A stretch of DNA of 64,000 nucleotides from Simmondsia chinensis (Eukaryota > Streptophyta > Magnoliopsida > Caryophyllales > Simmondsiaceae). Shown here piece after piece: positions 45,329-56,881 of this stretch. The stretch covers positions 4,166,501 through 4,230,500 of the forward strand of contig JAGTTD010000008.1 in assembly GCA_018398585.1 (NCBI GenBank), in the 5' to 3' direction. Both the position numbers and the translations under genes were made by a program. The number at the start of each line of letters is the position of its first letter. The first letter of the stretch is position 1. The notes below the pieces were generated by a model. That model did no database searches, was not told where the DNA came from, and was given only the letters and a program-made list of their open reading frames with translations.

Positions 45329-45901
45329 TGTTGAAAAAATAACACAAGTTAAAGTATCTTAAAATAATCTTGCTCTTGACATACCCATCTCAAGTAGGAA
45401 ATTTAGTGAAAGCCACCTCACTTTAAATAAGGGAGCTCATGTTATTATCTTTGAATAAATAAAGGTGGGAGGCAATGAGAATCACATGTGCATGGATGGT
45501 CGGCCAACTCTTGCGAGGGTATGAATGTTTTTATTAAAATCTCTTTCTCTTTTTCGAAAAATGTTGTTGGAAAGGTTTTATGTGTAATACCTTTACCAAA
45601 GTACTCTTTTCATTCTTGCTGAAATAACTTCCCATTCACACCTCTTTATGGCAAGGTTTTGTGAGTTCCAATAGCTCTAGGAGACTATTGGTAGGCATTG
45701 GCACCCCTTCCCAATAGGCATTGGCACCCCTTCCCAATAGTCACTTCCATTCTTATATGATCACTGTTATGTTGGTCTAATTATCCCAAAAAAAGGCACT
45801 TTTCAATTTCTCTGTACAATGTATCCGAAGGGTTCTCTCAGTTTAGGCAAAGGTCCTCTTGGCACTCCTAACCGATGACTAATGGGTGCACGTTAGTAAC
45901 A
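45329..45901 (+). repeat. 3' LTR of the copia remnant, copy 1
   Basis: It begins TGTTGAAAAAATAACAC right after the purine tract and plausibly ends CGTTAGTAACA. It matches 63515-64000. A 23-bp tandem duplication (GGCATTGGCACCCCTTCCC, 45693-45738) is present only in this copy. Confidence 0.65.
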
Positions 45902-46047
45902 TCGTATATATTATTTTCCTTACTATGATTGATTTATATTTTATTTTTATATTTCTATCACAAGTACCATCGTATCTTATTATATTTTACCCAAATTTTT
46001 ATGTATACATGTAAAAAAAATATAATCAATATACTTAGTGTGTGCGC

Positions 46048-46083
<36 letters not shown>

Positions 46084-46430
46084 ATGCGGCAAAATTCCTA
46101 TAAAATGGTGAGAGGATGAGAAGGGCGGATCTTGGACTCCCATGGTTGACCCTTTTCATGGGGGCCTAAAAAAAATGAAATTTCTATCCACACCCTCCCC
46201 CCCCTCTTCCATTTTCCTTTCTCTCTCTCTTTCACCCCTGCCACCGGAAAATGCATATGTTGCCCATCCATCCACGGTGGATGGCAAGGCTAAAGGGATA
46301 TAGGGGAAAGAAAAAGGGGTATTGGAAGAAAGAGAAAAAAGGAGCGGCGGCGGGCAGGTGGCCGGGGGTGAAGGAGCATGGGGGAGAGAGAAAGGGGTAT
46401 TGGAAGAGCAAAAGAAAAGGGAGGTGCGGC
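45902..46430. other. Low-complexity intergenic with (GT)n
   Basis: It holds (GT)n at 46050-46080, a C/T-rich tract at 46190-46240 and a purine-rich stretch at 46285-46430. Frames here are translations of simple repeats. Confidence 0.65.
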
Positions 46431-46439
46431 TAGAGGTTG

Positions 46440-47049
46440 CCAAGGGGTCGATTCGAATCAACTCGTGAGCCAACTCGTAGGTCACAGGCATAAGAACAGG
46501 TCAACACAGGTTAGACCCGTCCATAAAACCGGTTAGGCCGGGTCGGGTTGGGGAGGGATGGTTCTCGGACCTGGTTCAACCCATGATACGGTTCTTGTCC
46601 AGGTCGGGTCTGACTGGGTCATGCGTCTGACACAAGTCAGAACTGTCAAATCATGGCCGAGTTAATTTGACTTCCAATATTTTTTTGGTTTAAAAATATT
46701 GTAAAATAAATATGTACATAGAGAACAAAATAAAAAAATATAATTATACTATGAAATAATATTAAATATTAAATATACAATATGAACTTACTAAAAATAT
46801 GAATACATAATTTATCCAAAAAATTACAAAGTGCTAATAATATTACAAATGTCGTAAAATCTACTATGTGGTCAAAAAATAGTAAAATGTTTTAAATAAA
46901 TCATTCTACACTTGTTTCGGTTGGTTCGTCACTTGTAGAGGAGTTAGTGTTATCATCATCCTTGCTTGGCGATGCCAAATAAAGCTTCTGCTGGGTTCCC
47001 TCTCTGATGCGGCCAACCAGACCTTCAAGGAAACTAACATCTGCCATGT
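46440..47049 (-). mobile_element. Possible hAT remnant
   Basis: On the minus strand 47049-46899 encodes a short acidic tail (SPSKDDDNTNSSTSDE) like the C-terminal ends of hAT transposases. Downstream, 46500-46640 is crowded with GGGTC/GACCC and CCGGGTC words resembling hAT subterminal repeats. No TIR, target duplication or hATC domain was found. Confidence 0.25.
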
Positions 47050-47059
47050 CATTTGAATT

Positions 47060-47662
47060 TTAGATTAACTAGGAAGACATTTCGGTTTAGGCTTGGCATT
47101 TTGGATTTGAAATTGACGTGGGATTCACTTTTAATTTGGGTTCGAAATAGGAGTCAACTTGGCTTTGGAATTTGAGTTTCAGACTTTAGTTTGACATGTG
47201 AGTCATGTAGTACTTTGATTTAGCATGGGAGCTCTTTTGAATTTGGGTTTGACATAAAAGTTGATTTGTATTTAAGTATGACACGAGAGTCAATTTAGTT
47301 TTGGACTTGATATAGAATTTTGTATGACATGATAGTCATTTTTTTTTTTTGCTTGGATTCAACATAGAAGTTAGGGTGACATGTGACATAAAAGTCAATT
47401 TGAGGTTTGAATTTGAGCTCGATATGGACATAGATTTAGATTTGGGGACAATAAGAAATTTAACTTGGGATTTAATTCTGACATGGAAGTTGCCCTTTTT
47501 CCTTTTTGGAATTTGGTTGACATGAAAGTCATCTTTTATTTAAAATTTGGTTTAACACGGAAGTCTTTTTGGATTTGGATTTAACATGGAAGTCGTTTTG
47601 GATTTTGGCAGGATATAGAGATATTTTGGTTTGGATAGGACATAAGAGTCATTTGGTTTACG
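47060..47662. repeat. Highly diverged tandem array, ~35-45-bp units
   Basis: About a dozen units share GACATGGAAGTCATTTTGGA and ATTTGGATTTA-like text (for example at 47190, 47250, 47330, 47520, 47560 and 47590), with variable spacing. No frame persists. The array ends where the RTE LINE tail begins. Confidence 0.55.
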
Positions 47663-47663
47663 T

Positions 47664-49297
47664 TACAACAACAACAGGCCCAGTGCCACAAGGGCTCCCG
47701 CGTGAGCAAGGTCTTGGAGGGGTAAGATGTATGCAGCCTTACCCCATCAGGGGGATACCCTAATGAGAGGCTGTTTTCGAGGACCCCCAACCTGAAAAGT
47801 GAGAAGGGCATGAAAAGCACGGAGAGCACGGAGAGCACAGAGAGCATGACAAGCATGGAAGTATCTAATCAAGAGCAAAACACAACCAAGCATCTATGGA
47901 AGAGAGCCTACCTAATGACAGCATGCACTCATATAAATGGTGTACGCAACAAGAAGCAAGGTAGGAATGCAAATAAACATACAGGCATGCAAGAGGCCTG
48001 GTGGCACTAGTACTAGCCTAGAAGTGCTTGTCGTTCCTATCCCGCTATATCTGTTACCCCTATACTAATCCTCCACTGAGCTCTATCTAGGGCGATTTCT
48101 TCACTGAGGTTGAGATAGGCGAGGTCCTATCGAATCGCTTCCATCCAACTCTTCTTTGGTCGGCCTCTTCGTCTCTTCCCATCTGTAATATGGAGTTGTT
48201 CACATCTCCTGATAGGTGCAGTTCTCGGTCTCCTCCTAACATGCCCAAACCACCTAAAATGTTGGTCCTGCAGCTTATCCTCTATTGGGACCATGCCTAG
48301 TTTACTTATTATGACTTCATTCCTGATCCTATCCTTACTTGTGTGTCAACACATCCATCTCAATATCCTTATTTCTACTACCTTCAACTTCTACGTGTGA
48401 TGGTGCTTAACTGGCCATCACTCTGCCCTGTAAGATATAGCCTGTCTCACTATTGTCTTATAGTATTTTCCCTTTAACTTGAGCGGGAACTTCCTATCAC
48501 ACAGTACCGCCGAGGCCATCCTCCATTAATGCCAACCCACTTTAATCCTATTGTTAACATATGCGTCCATTTTGCCGTCATGTTGCGCTATAGAACCCAA
48601 GTATTTAAAGCACGCTTTTTGCGGTATGCACTCTGATCCAATCTTGACCTCTTCTGTACTTGGCATGGTAAATACACAGAACTTGAGTTCCATATACTCG
48701 GTTTTAAATCTACTAAGTCTTAGACCTTTCGATTCTAAGGCCAATCTCCAGAGCTCTAGCTTTTTATTCACCTCCTCCCTAGACTCTCCCACCAGGGCTA
48801 TGTCGTCCGCAAAAAGCATGCACCAAGGCATGTCGTCTTGGATGCGCCTAGTGAGATAGTCCATAATCAGAATGAACAGAAAGAAGCTCAATGCTGATCC
48901 TTGGTGTACCACAACTATAATGGGAAAAGTGTCTGTCTCCCCTTCCGTTATGCGTACATTGGTTTGTGTATTTTCGTACATATCCTTAATGGCTCGTATA
49001 TAGGGTTGGGGGATGCCTTGCCTCTCCAAGACTCTCCATAGGACCTCTCTCGGTATTCTATCATATGCCTTCTCCAGGTCAATGAAAACCATGTAGAGGT
49101 CCTTTTATCTATCTCTGTATAACTCTATTGACCTCCTTGGGAAGTGGATGGCTCCTATTGTCGACCTGTCAGGCAGAAATCCAAGTTGATTCTTTGATAA
49201 CCCTGTTCGTTGTCGTAGCCTTTTTTGTATGACTCATTCCCAAAGCTTCAGAGTGCGGCTCATTAGTTTGATTCCTCTATAGTTGGCACAACTCTGA
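47664..49297 (-). mobile_element. RTE-type LINE, 5' truncated, second copy
   Basis: The minus strand ends CAGTGGGC-type text then GGCACTGGGCCTGTTGTTGT after a 3' UTR with GGGTAAGGCTGCATACATCT. RT sequence fills 48526-49092, and decayed upstream RT (NYRGIKLMSRTLKLWE, QLGFLPDRSTIGAIH) reaches 49297, where homology stops abruptly. Same family as 10446-12770. Confidence 0.85.
48526..49092 (-). pseudogene. RTE LINE reverse transcriptase core, second copy
   Basis: The 188-residue frame reads [60 protein letters not shown] and [15 protein letters not shown]. The FADD active site is intact, unlike the copy at 11213. The fingers domain upstream has stops near 49120 and 49235, and the frame ends at 48526 in RIKVGWH. 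Not functional as it stands. Confidence 0.87.
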
Positions 49298-49339
49298 GCT
49301 AAATCGAATTTAGTCAACTAATTAGAGTGTGATATAATA

Positions 49340-49617
49340 TTAATCCCACGAGAGAAAAGGAATTTATTTTATTATTTGGATTGTACTTGAGGTAGGTTGC
49401 CTATATACCTTTTTAAGGGATCAAGCCACCCGTAGTTCGACTTTATGTTGATTTTTATTTTCCTTTGAGAATAAATTTGATTTAAAGTTGTTAGATCTTA
49501 TTTAGCTAACTAAAGCATATTTGGTCCAACTTCGAGATCGAGGTCCTTTGTATTATTTTGTACCCTTTGTCAAATCAACTTTCGTTTCATATTGTTGTTA
49601 GTCAAACCGCCTGAGTC
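49340..49617 (+). repeat. Unit(s) of a ~120-bp tandem array, left of the hAT
   Basis: GAGGTAGGTTGCCTATATAC then TTTAAGGGATCAAGCCACCC resembles the units right of the hAT element (GGGTTTCCTACATACCC, GTGATCAAGTCAACGTAG). The hAT element therefore sits inside this array. Confidence 0.55.
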
Positions 49618-50093
49618 TAGAGATGGCCAAGAGGCTATGGGCCGGGCCCAACCCGTCACGCTGCAATAGCAGGCCAGGCCACGGGCCTCCTCTAAAAGAA
49701 GGAGGCCCGGAGCAGGGCCTGTTAAGGGGCTCTACCCCCCAATGTATACTTGAGCCCCAACGGCTCTTTTTGTGCCGTTAGGGCTCAATAACCACACCAA
49801 AAAATATATATATATATCAAAATTTTTTCATCTATAAATACTAACCTTAATTTCTCATTTCACTGCACAATAATCTCTCTAATTGTCTCTTCTCTACTTA
49901 CATATAATTATTTGCTGTAAATCTCTCAAATTGGAAGTCTCAACTGTGTTATGCTCGTAGAAGTTCAAATTTTATTATCGCTTCAGTAAATTACTATCGA
50001 AATTTTATTTATATTGTCATTTTTATTTAGTCATTTTTATTTACCTAACTTACATTCTTACTTACATTTTACAATTATAAATTAACAATATCA

Positions 50094-52266
50094 TGGCTTA
50101 TAATTCATCTTCATTTGGAGCTGGTCGATTTAGTACTGCCTCTTATCGATCGCCTAAAGCTCCTAGAGTAGTTGAGCTCAATATCCAGGAACGGAAATTT
50201 TTACAACCCGGTCCGTCACTTCCCTACACAGACAACTTAAGTTGGAAACAATAGCAACACTGTGAGCAGGATTATTCTGAATCAGGTGGTGCGGAATGTT
50301 CTCAAAGCGAACCCACACCCACCACCGATGAAACTGAAACCGGCACCACTAGTAGGCGTAATACTAGCGATGAATGGAACCACACACTAGATCGCGAACA
50401 TAATAAAGCATATTGTACATTAGGTAATCCCTCAAAAGTTTTCAGTCATTCACGTGGTAATGGGACTGGCACTCAAAAAAGGCACCTATTAAAAGCTACC
50501 CTAAATTAAATGCAGATAAAACCTAACAACATCTCGTATAGCAAGCGACTGGTGCGCTTGCTAACTTTAGGTTTTTCACAAGAAACTAATAGACATGAAT
50601 TAATGAGATACGTCATTGGGGCCGAAAGGCTGTTTACCACTAGCGAAGACCCTAGATTCGTCCGGTAATGTCAAAAAGCGTTAAACCCCGCTGCTCTAAG
50701 GGTTCCTCGGAACACTTTGAAGCGCGACACATTTAAAGAATTTGTAAATATGAAAAATGAGCTTCAAGATATTTTTAACGCAAACACGGGCATGTTCTCA
50801 TTGAATTCAGATATGTGGAAGTCGAAATTCGATGTGCCTTTCTTGTGTATTACATCACATTGGTTTCATTCTTCATATATGAAGCAAAAATGAATAATTC
50901 ATTTATGCCTTATTGAATATCCCCACACTGCTCAGGCAATCCCGGGTGCCATTATGGAAGCATGCAGTGAGTGAGGGAGAGAACGCAAAATTTTCTGCAT
51001 TACTTTTGATAATGCTACTAACAACGATGCATCTGTAAAACAAATAATTAGGCATATAAGGCCCATGTTGGATAAGAAATGTTTTCATTTACATTGCATC
51101 CCTTAAATACTGCATTTAATGGTAATGGATGGTTTACAACTTGTAGATGCTTCTTGTGTGTTTAAGAGAATTAGCTATAGCAATTAAGACATCTAGAACT
51201 AGAAAAAAAAAATGTAAACTTCTTTGTGACACACATGGCATTCCTTATAAAAAAATTAAAATAGATACAAAAACTAAGTGGTCATCAACGGTTGAGATGT
51301 TCGAAAGAATATATCATATAAAGATGTCTTAGTTGAATATATACAGAAAAATCAATCAGAACTAAGGAATTTTAATTTCCAGTGTATAGATTGGAATACA
51401 ATTAATGAAGTCTGTAGATTTTTTTGTTATTTTTAAAAACGTTACAATATTTTTTTGGATGTTATTATCCAACAATTACATAAGTAATATCTAAACTGGT
51501 AGATATTGTTGCTTGGATGGGTGAGAACGCCTCCAACCTTGTGTTGGAGGCCTCTATTTCCACCATGAGGATAAAATTTTTAAAATATTATTTTGAATCA
51601 CCACAGGCATATTATATTGCCACCATTTTTGATCCACGTTATAAACTTACGAGTTTGCAATTATTTGCACAATATTTTTACAAAACATTAAGCCCAACTT
51701 ATGTTGTAGCATCTTTCATTGCAGAAGTTGATGAAAATTTACGAAATTTATTTTCTGTATATGCTCGAAGATTATCATCTGATAATCCAAATGTTTCTTC
51801 CACATCATCTTTTTCATCTCAAGGAAAATCTTATGCGTGGGGTATGTTAAACCGATTAAAGTCCAAACAAAATCCCACGTCATATGATGAGCTAAATTTT
51901 TACTTGCGTTCGCTTATACTCGACTTCAACCCAACACAGGCTAATCCAAATCTTGATATTTTGCAATGGTGGTGTTCTAATCAGACCCAGTATCCCGTGC
52001 TTTCCACCATGGCACGCGGTATACTAACATGTTCGGTGTCTTCAATAGCGTCAAAGTGTGCTTTTAATACAGATGATAGATTGTTTGGAGTAAAAAGAGC
52101 GAAGCTAGCACCGGCCACCTTAAAAATGTTGATGTGCTTGAAGGACTGGATGGTTGTAGTAGATAGAAACCAAGACCGACTCAACTTGGGTTCATCAAGC
52201 GATGAAGAAGACGACTGTAGCACTAGTACAGCAAGTCCGGCACCAACCGCAGCAAGTTTAGACTAA
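50094..52266 (+). pseudogene. hAT transposase, broken
   Basis: The ATG at 50094 opens a Ser-rich N-terminus (MAYNSSSFGAGRFS). A BED-type region (about 50360-50510) has lost part of its Cys/His set. The RNase H-like core shows SLNSDMWKSKFDVPF (about 50800), CITFDNATNNDASV (about 50995) and KCFHLHCIP, separated by several stops. From 51517 an uninterrupted 249-residue frame carries AYYIATIFDPRYKLTSLQLF, then the hATC dimerisation domain: ILQWWCSNQTQYPVLSTMAR, SIASKCAFNTDDRLFG and LKMLMCLKDWM. It ends with an acidic Ser/Thr tail. The downstream part is far better preserved than the upstream part. Confidence 0.9.
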
Positions 52267-52290
52267 GTTATTTATATTGTTATAATTCTA

Positions 52291-52336
52291 CAACAACAGT
52301 CCCAGTGCCAAAGGCTCCGGCGAAAGCGGGGTCTGG
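52291..52336 (-). mobile_element. 46-bp RTE LINE 3' tail with 15-bp target duplication
   Basis: CAACAACAGTCCCAGTGCCA followed by AAGGCTCCGGCGAAAGCGGG is the extreme 3' end of the RTE family in antisense. ATTGTTATAATTCTA occurs perfectly on both sides (52276-52290 and 52337-52351). It lies in the 3' flank of the hAT transposase. Confidence 0.85.
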
Positions 52337-52679
52337 ATTGTTATAATTCTATTTTTTATAACATATTTTCTTTTATAAAATATATTTATAATTTTAAATA
52401 ATGATATTATATTATTATTGTTGTATTTTTTAACAATTTATGATACATTTTATTCTATTAAATATGTTTATAATTATGATTGTGTTGTATTGTATTTGTA
52501 TATTATATTATTCATCAATAAATTATAATTATTTTTGGCTAAAATGATTATATATTTTTATAATTTGTATAATATATACATACATATATATATACATATA
52601 TTAAAGGGGAGGAGGAGGGGGAGGGGCTGGGGGAAGGGGGAGGCCGGGCCCGGCCCAACCTGGCCCATGGCCACCTCTA

Positions 52680-53040
52680 CCTGAGACCTACATTTCTAAT
52701 ATGATATTTTTTAATTTTTGATTGCACTCGTCATTTTATTTTGGGTTTCCTACATACCCATTTTAGTGATCAAGTCAACGTAGTTCTAAAAAATAGAACA
52801 TTGGATTTCCAAAATTGATTTTTAATATTTGTAACCGCACCCAATTATTTGTCTCGGGTTTCCTAAGTATCCTTTTTAGGATCAGGTTAACAAAGTTTTT
52901 AAAATAAAATATCGAGTTTTCCTATTTGATTTTTTAATACTTGTAATTCTACCCAATTCTTTATTTCGGATAACCTACGTACCTCTTTCAGGATCAGGTC
53001 AATATAATTCTAAAAATAGAATATTTGAGATTTTTCACTT
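52680..53040 (+). repeat. Tandem array of ~118-bp units, right of the hAT
   Basis: Three units start near 52741, 52857 and 52976. Each contains GGGTTTCCTA-type text, TTTTTAGGATCAGGTTAACA-type text and a TTTTTAATACTTGTAA end. Similar GGTTGCCTACGTACC/GATCAGGTC repeats are known near plant LTR elements (recollection, not verified). Confidence 0.6.
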
Positions 53041-53595
53041 TGATATTAAAAGTTGAAACGACATTTTTAAAATCCAGAAAAGTTTTGTAAATATTGGATA
53101 TTTTTCGAGTTTTAGAGTCGAGTTTGGATATTATCAAATATCATAAAAAATTAAAAATTATGTAAAATATCTATTTACGTATATATACATATACATATAT
53201 ATATAAATGGATATTTGTAAAGATCGTGACATTTGTCACAATCCTACACCACCCTTGATGACTCATGTATCCCCCTACTGTTGTATAAAATCATGCCCTC
53301 ACACGCACAACAAACCAGGTACATAAAAAAGACAACAAGGAGAAAGAAAAAGAAAAAGAAAAGAAAGAAAATAAGGAGGAAAAACCAGAAGAATAATAAA
53401 ATTATCTCATTCTGATATAAAATACTTGTCATTTTTTGTTAATTATATTTGGATTTATTTTTTTATTTTCTTCCTATAGAGCATAATATCTCTACAATTT
53501 TATAACACGTTATTAGCACGAGTCTCTAGCCAGTTGAGAATCGTTATATACTCGAGGTAAGTTTTCATTCCTAATCTTTGTGATTTATAATTATT
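53041..53595 (+). other. Leader region before the copia gag
   Basis: It contains an A/G-rich tract at 53325-53395. The motif TTTTATAACACGTTATTAGC (53499-53518) resembles the ACACGTTATCAGCACGA sequence often seen just upstream of plant gag-like frames. No LTR boundary was established. Confidence 0.4.
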
Positions 53596-54516
53596 ATGTC
53601 TAATCTTACTTACCTTAAATTTACGGCTCTTGATATATCTGGCAAAAATTATTTGCCTTGGACCCTTGATTTTAAGATTCACCTTGATGCTATGAATCTC
53701 AAAGATACAATTAAAAGAGAAAATAACACATCCTTGCATGATCGTGCTAAAGCAATGATATTTCTCAGGCATTATATCCCTGAAGAATTAAAAGCAGAGT
53801 ATATTGCTGTAAAGGACCCGTATGTCCTTTGGTTGAATTTAAAGGAGAGGTTTGATCATCAAAAGTCTATGATCCTCCTTAAAGCCCGATATAAGTGGAT
53901 TCACCTACAGTTGCAGGATTTTGAAACTGTAAGCGAGTATAACTCTGCGGTATTTAATATTACCTCCCAATTAAAATTATGCGGGAAAAATATTACTGAG
54001 GATGATATGTTAGAGAAAACTCTCTCTATTTTTCATGTCTCAAATATGCTCCTGCAGCAGTAATATCAAGAACGGGATTTTAAAAAATACTCAGAACTAA
54101 TATCATGTCTCCTTGTAACTGAACAAAATAATGAATTGTTGATGAAAAATCATCAATCATGACCAACTGGGTCCGAACCATTTCCTGAAGTGAATGCTTC
54201 GACATACAACCATCAGAGACGTGGTCGAGGTCATGGTCATGGACGTGGACGTGGTCGTGGTCGTGGTCATGGCTATAGAGGAGGTTATAGCCACTGGCAC
54301 TATGGTACCCAGAATGGACCAAAATTTAAGAAGTCCACAAATAATGAGGAGAAAAATAGAAAACAGAAATCCCCTAAACGAAATTTGTCAAATGATCTGG
54401 AAACAGATTGCTCCCGATGCGGTATTAAAGGTCATTGGATGCGTACCTATGGTACAACCCAACACCTGGTGGACCTTTACCGAGCATTGTTGAAAGGAAA
54501 AGAAAAGCTCCTATAA
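53596..54516 (+). pseudogene. Copia-type gag (DUF4219/UBN2-like) with RGG-rich tail
   Basis: 53596-54063 is a 155-residue frame (start MSNLTYLKFTALDISGKNY; VLWLNLKERFDHQKSMILL; FETVSEYNSAVFNITSQLKL) typical of copia gag. A TAA at 54061 interrupts it. Downstream in another frame the tail is Gly/Arg/His-rich (RGRGHGHGRGRGRGR, 54211-54290), followed by the knuckle CSRCGIKGHWMRTY. There the last Cys is Tyr. It ends at 54514. Confidence 0.85.
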
Positions 54517-54597
54517 AGCAATTTTTCTGAAGATCATTCTCCACTTAATGATACAGATTCAGATGTTTCTGATTTCTTCGAAGATCCTATTGGGAGA

Positions 54598-55920
54598 ATT
54601 ATAGCTAAATGCTATAACCAAGAAAAAGGTATAGACTATGAGGAAACCTTTGCACCCGTTGCTAGGCTAGAAGCTATTAGACTCTTATGTGCATTTGCTT
54701 CATTTAAAGATTTCAAAATTTTTCAAATGGATGTTAAAAGTGCATTTTTAAATGGTCCTATTGAAGAAGAGGTTTATGTTGAACAACCAACTGGATTTAA
54801 GGATGACAAATTTTTCAATCATGTTTTCAAACTCAAAAAGGCACTCTATGGATTGAAACAAGCTCCTAGAGCTTGGTATGAGAGATTGAGTTCCTTTTTA
54901 ATGAACAATGGTTTTTCAAGAGGAAAAGTTGACTCCACACTTTTTATCAAACACTCGAAGTATGAACAAATTTATGTTGATGATATAGTATTTGGTGCTA
55001 CTAATCCATCTCTTTGTGAAGAATTTGCAAATCTTATGAGTAGGGAATTCGAAATGAGTATGATGGGAGAACTCAACTACTTCCTTGGATTACAAATCAA
55101 GCAAGACAAGGAAGGAATTTTTATCAACCAAGCCAAGTACATAAAGGAAATGCTCAAGAAATTTGGCATCGAAAATTCCAAGGCAATAGCAACACCAATG
55201 AGCTCAACTCTTAAGTTAGATATGGATAAAAAAGATAAAAAGGTAGACCAAAAGCTATATCGAGGTCTGATCGGATCCCTTCTTTACCTTACCACTAGTA
55301 GACCTGATATATTGTTCAGTGTATGTTTATGTGCTAGATTTCAAGCATGTCCCAAGGAATCTCATCTATGTGCCGTGAAAAGAATATTTCGATACCTAGT
55401 TGGTACTCCTACTTTAGGCATATTTTACGCTAAATGTGATTTCTTTGATTTAGTTAGATATAGTGATGCAGATTTTGTCGGATACAAAGTGGACCAAAAA
55501 TTGACTAGTGGTACCTGTCAATTCCTTGGTCACGCTTTGGTATCATGGTTTAGCAAAAAGCAAAATTTCATTGCTTTATTCACTGCCGAGGCCGATTATG
55601 TTGCATGTGGTAGTTGTTGTGCTCAAATGTTATGGTTAATGCACCAATTAAATGACTATGGCATTCATATTAACCATGCTCCCATAATGTCTGATAACAC
55701 TAGTGCTATATGCCTAACTAAAAAGCCGGCTCAACATTCAAGAACAAAGCATATTGAGGTTCGACATCATTTCATTCGTGATCATGTACTCAAAGGAGAT
55801 GTTATTGTAAAATTTTTTCCCACCAACGACCAATTAGAGGACATTTTTACTAAACCTCTAGGTGAAGAAATCTTTTGCAACATTAGAAGTAAAATTGGCA
55901 TGTGTAATCTATCATCTTGA
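54598..55920 (+). pseudogene. SIRE/Maximus-like reverse transcriptase and RNase H, near intact 3' half of pol
   Basis: An open frame from before 54640 ([20 protein letters not shown]) to TGA at 55918 covers RT from the palm onward: [40 protein letters not shown], the catalytic [11 protein letters not shown] and [12 protein letters not shown]. RNase H follows: [45 protein letters not shown] and [10 protein letters not shown] few residues are missing before YVDD (GNDILLVQ-type segment shortened at 54955-54975). Integrase, protease and RT fingers are absent. The upstream 60 bases connect directly to gag-like text, so the junction is a deletion or recombination. Confidence 0.9.
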
Positions 55921-56039
55921 CCTTGATTGCATACATGAGTGCTTTGCATTTAATATTGAGTTTTAATACTCATCATAAAAGAGCTCCAATGGACCAAGTA
56001 TTCTTATCCAATTCATGGATATAGGAACTTGGACCAATT

Positions 56040-56042
56040 TAA

Positions 56043-56073
<31 letters not shown>

Positions 56074-56078
56074 CACAG
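56040..56078 (+). repeat. Poly-A followed by (CA)n
   Basis: Twenty A then about nine CA units in the 3' region of the SIRE-like element. Confidence 0.95.
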
Positions 56079-56223
56079 AGAAACAGAGCGCAGTTCTATC
56101 TTCTATGTGTTGACACACAGAGTAGCAGTATCGCTACTCTGCATCTGTGTGTCGTCACACAAGGGAAAAATAAAGAACCCTCTCTCTTTTTTTTACACTT
56201 CACAATTCTATCCCTTTCTAGAG

Positions 56224-56628
56224 AATTTTTACACACAAGAGAATTTTGATGAAGGGGGAAATGGGGATAAATATCTAGAATCCCAGCTCGGAACTCAAAA
56301 ACGAAGGAGTTTAGATGAAAGACTTACTTCTTTAGAAGTTCAATTAGCTTCCATATAAAAAAGTCAATATTCGCTACACTCTCAATTTGAAGAGTTCCGC
56401 TAAGAACATCGTTCTACAATGCAAAAGTTGTTTGACTTTTTACCTTGTAGACTTCAACCCCCTACCCCTTATGTTTTTTCTTATTTTCACAAACTTGAAG
56501 CCACATGTTTCCATATTGTACAATCATGTTTAACCTTATGCACTTTATGGATGTTCTTTCTTATTCTTCTCTTGTGCATTAATATTCTAATTGTCATATT
56601 CCATCTCTCCCCTCGTGCTTTTTGTTGA
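56224..56628 (+). pseudogene. Env-like 3' ORF remnant (coiled coil plus hydrophobic segment)
   Basis: Between the pol stop and the LTR a broken frame encodes a heptad-rich stretch (RRSLDERLTSLEVQLASI, then a stop, then HSQFEEFR, a stop, then RSTMQKLFDFL). A further frame at 56419-56628 has a hydrophobic segment (LWMFFLILLLCINILIVIF). Position after pol and the coiled-coil/TM layout resemble the env-like ORF of SIRE elements. That function is inference from layout only. Confidence 0.4.
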
Positions 56629-56868
56629 TGGCAAAGGGGGAAAATATTTGGTGCGTAATATTCATACATAGATTGAGAAATGTTAAAAATGACCCCTAAA
56701 ATGCATCAACTTAGGGGGAGCAATTGAGTTTGAACCTTAATCATAATATACATTGCTCCATAAGTTCATAGTCATGTGCATGCATCAATAAGTGAATACT
56801 TTTATGGTGAAACCTATGCTTCAACTTTCACATTTCCAAGAGAAAACACCAAATGTTTGTCATTATCA

Positions 56869-56881
56869 AAAAGGGGGAGAT
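56869..56881 (+). promoter_or_regulatory. Polypurine tract of the SIRE-like element
   Basis: AAAAAGGGGGAGATTGTTGG is the characteristic SIRE purine tract and LTR start. The LTR begins at TGTTGG, 56882. Confidence 0.85.

Larger units (their letters stand above)
49618..52679 (+). mobile_element. hAT transposon with both termini
   Basis: The left end is TAGAGATGGCCAAGAGGC and the right end, complemented, is TAGAGGTGGCCATGGGCC. The 8-bp flanks are CCTGAGTC and CCTGAGAC, one mismatch. Subterminal GGGCCGGGCC words are frequent at both ends. A broken transposase lies between. Length is about 3.06 kb, normal for autonomous hAT elements. Confidence 0.9.

Noticed and set aside
45929..46143. Frames rich in Cys-Val or Thr-His dipeptides
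   Set aside because: They are translations of the (GT)n microsatellite at 46050-46080 on either strand.
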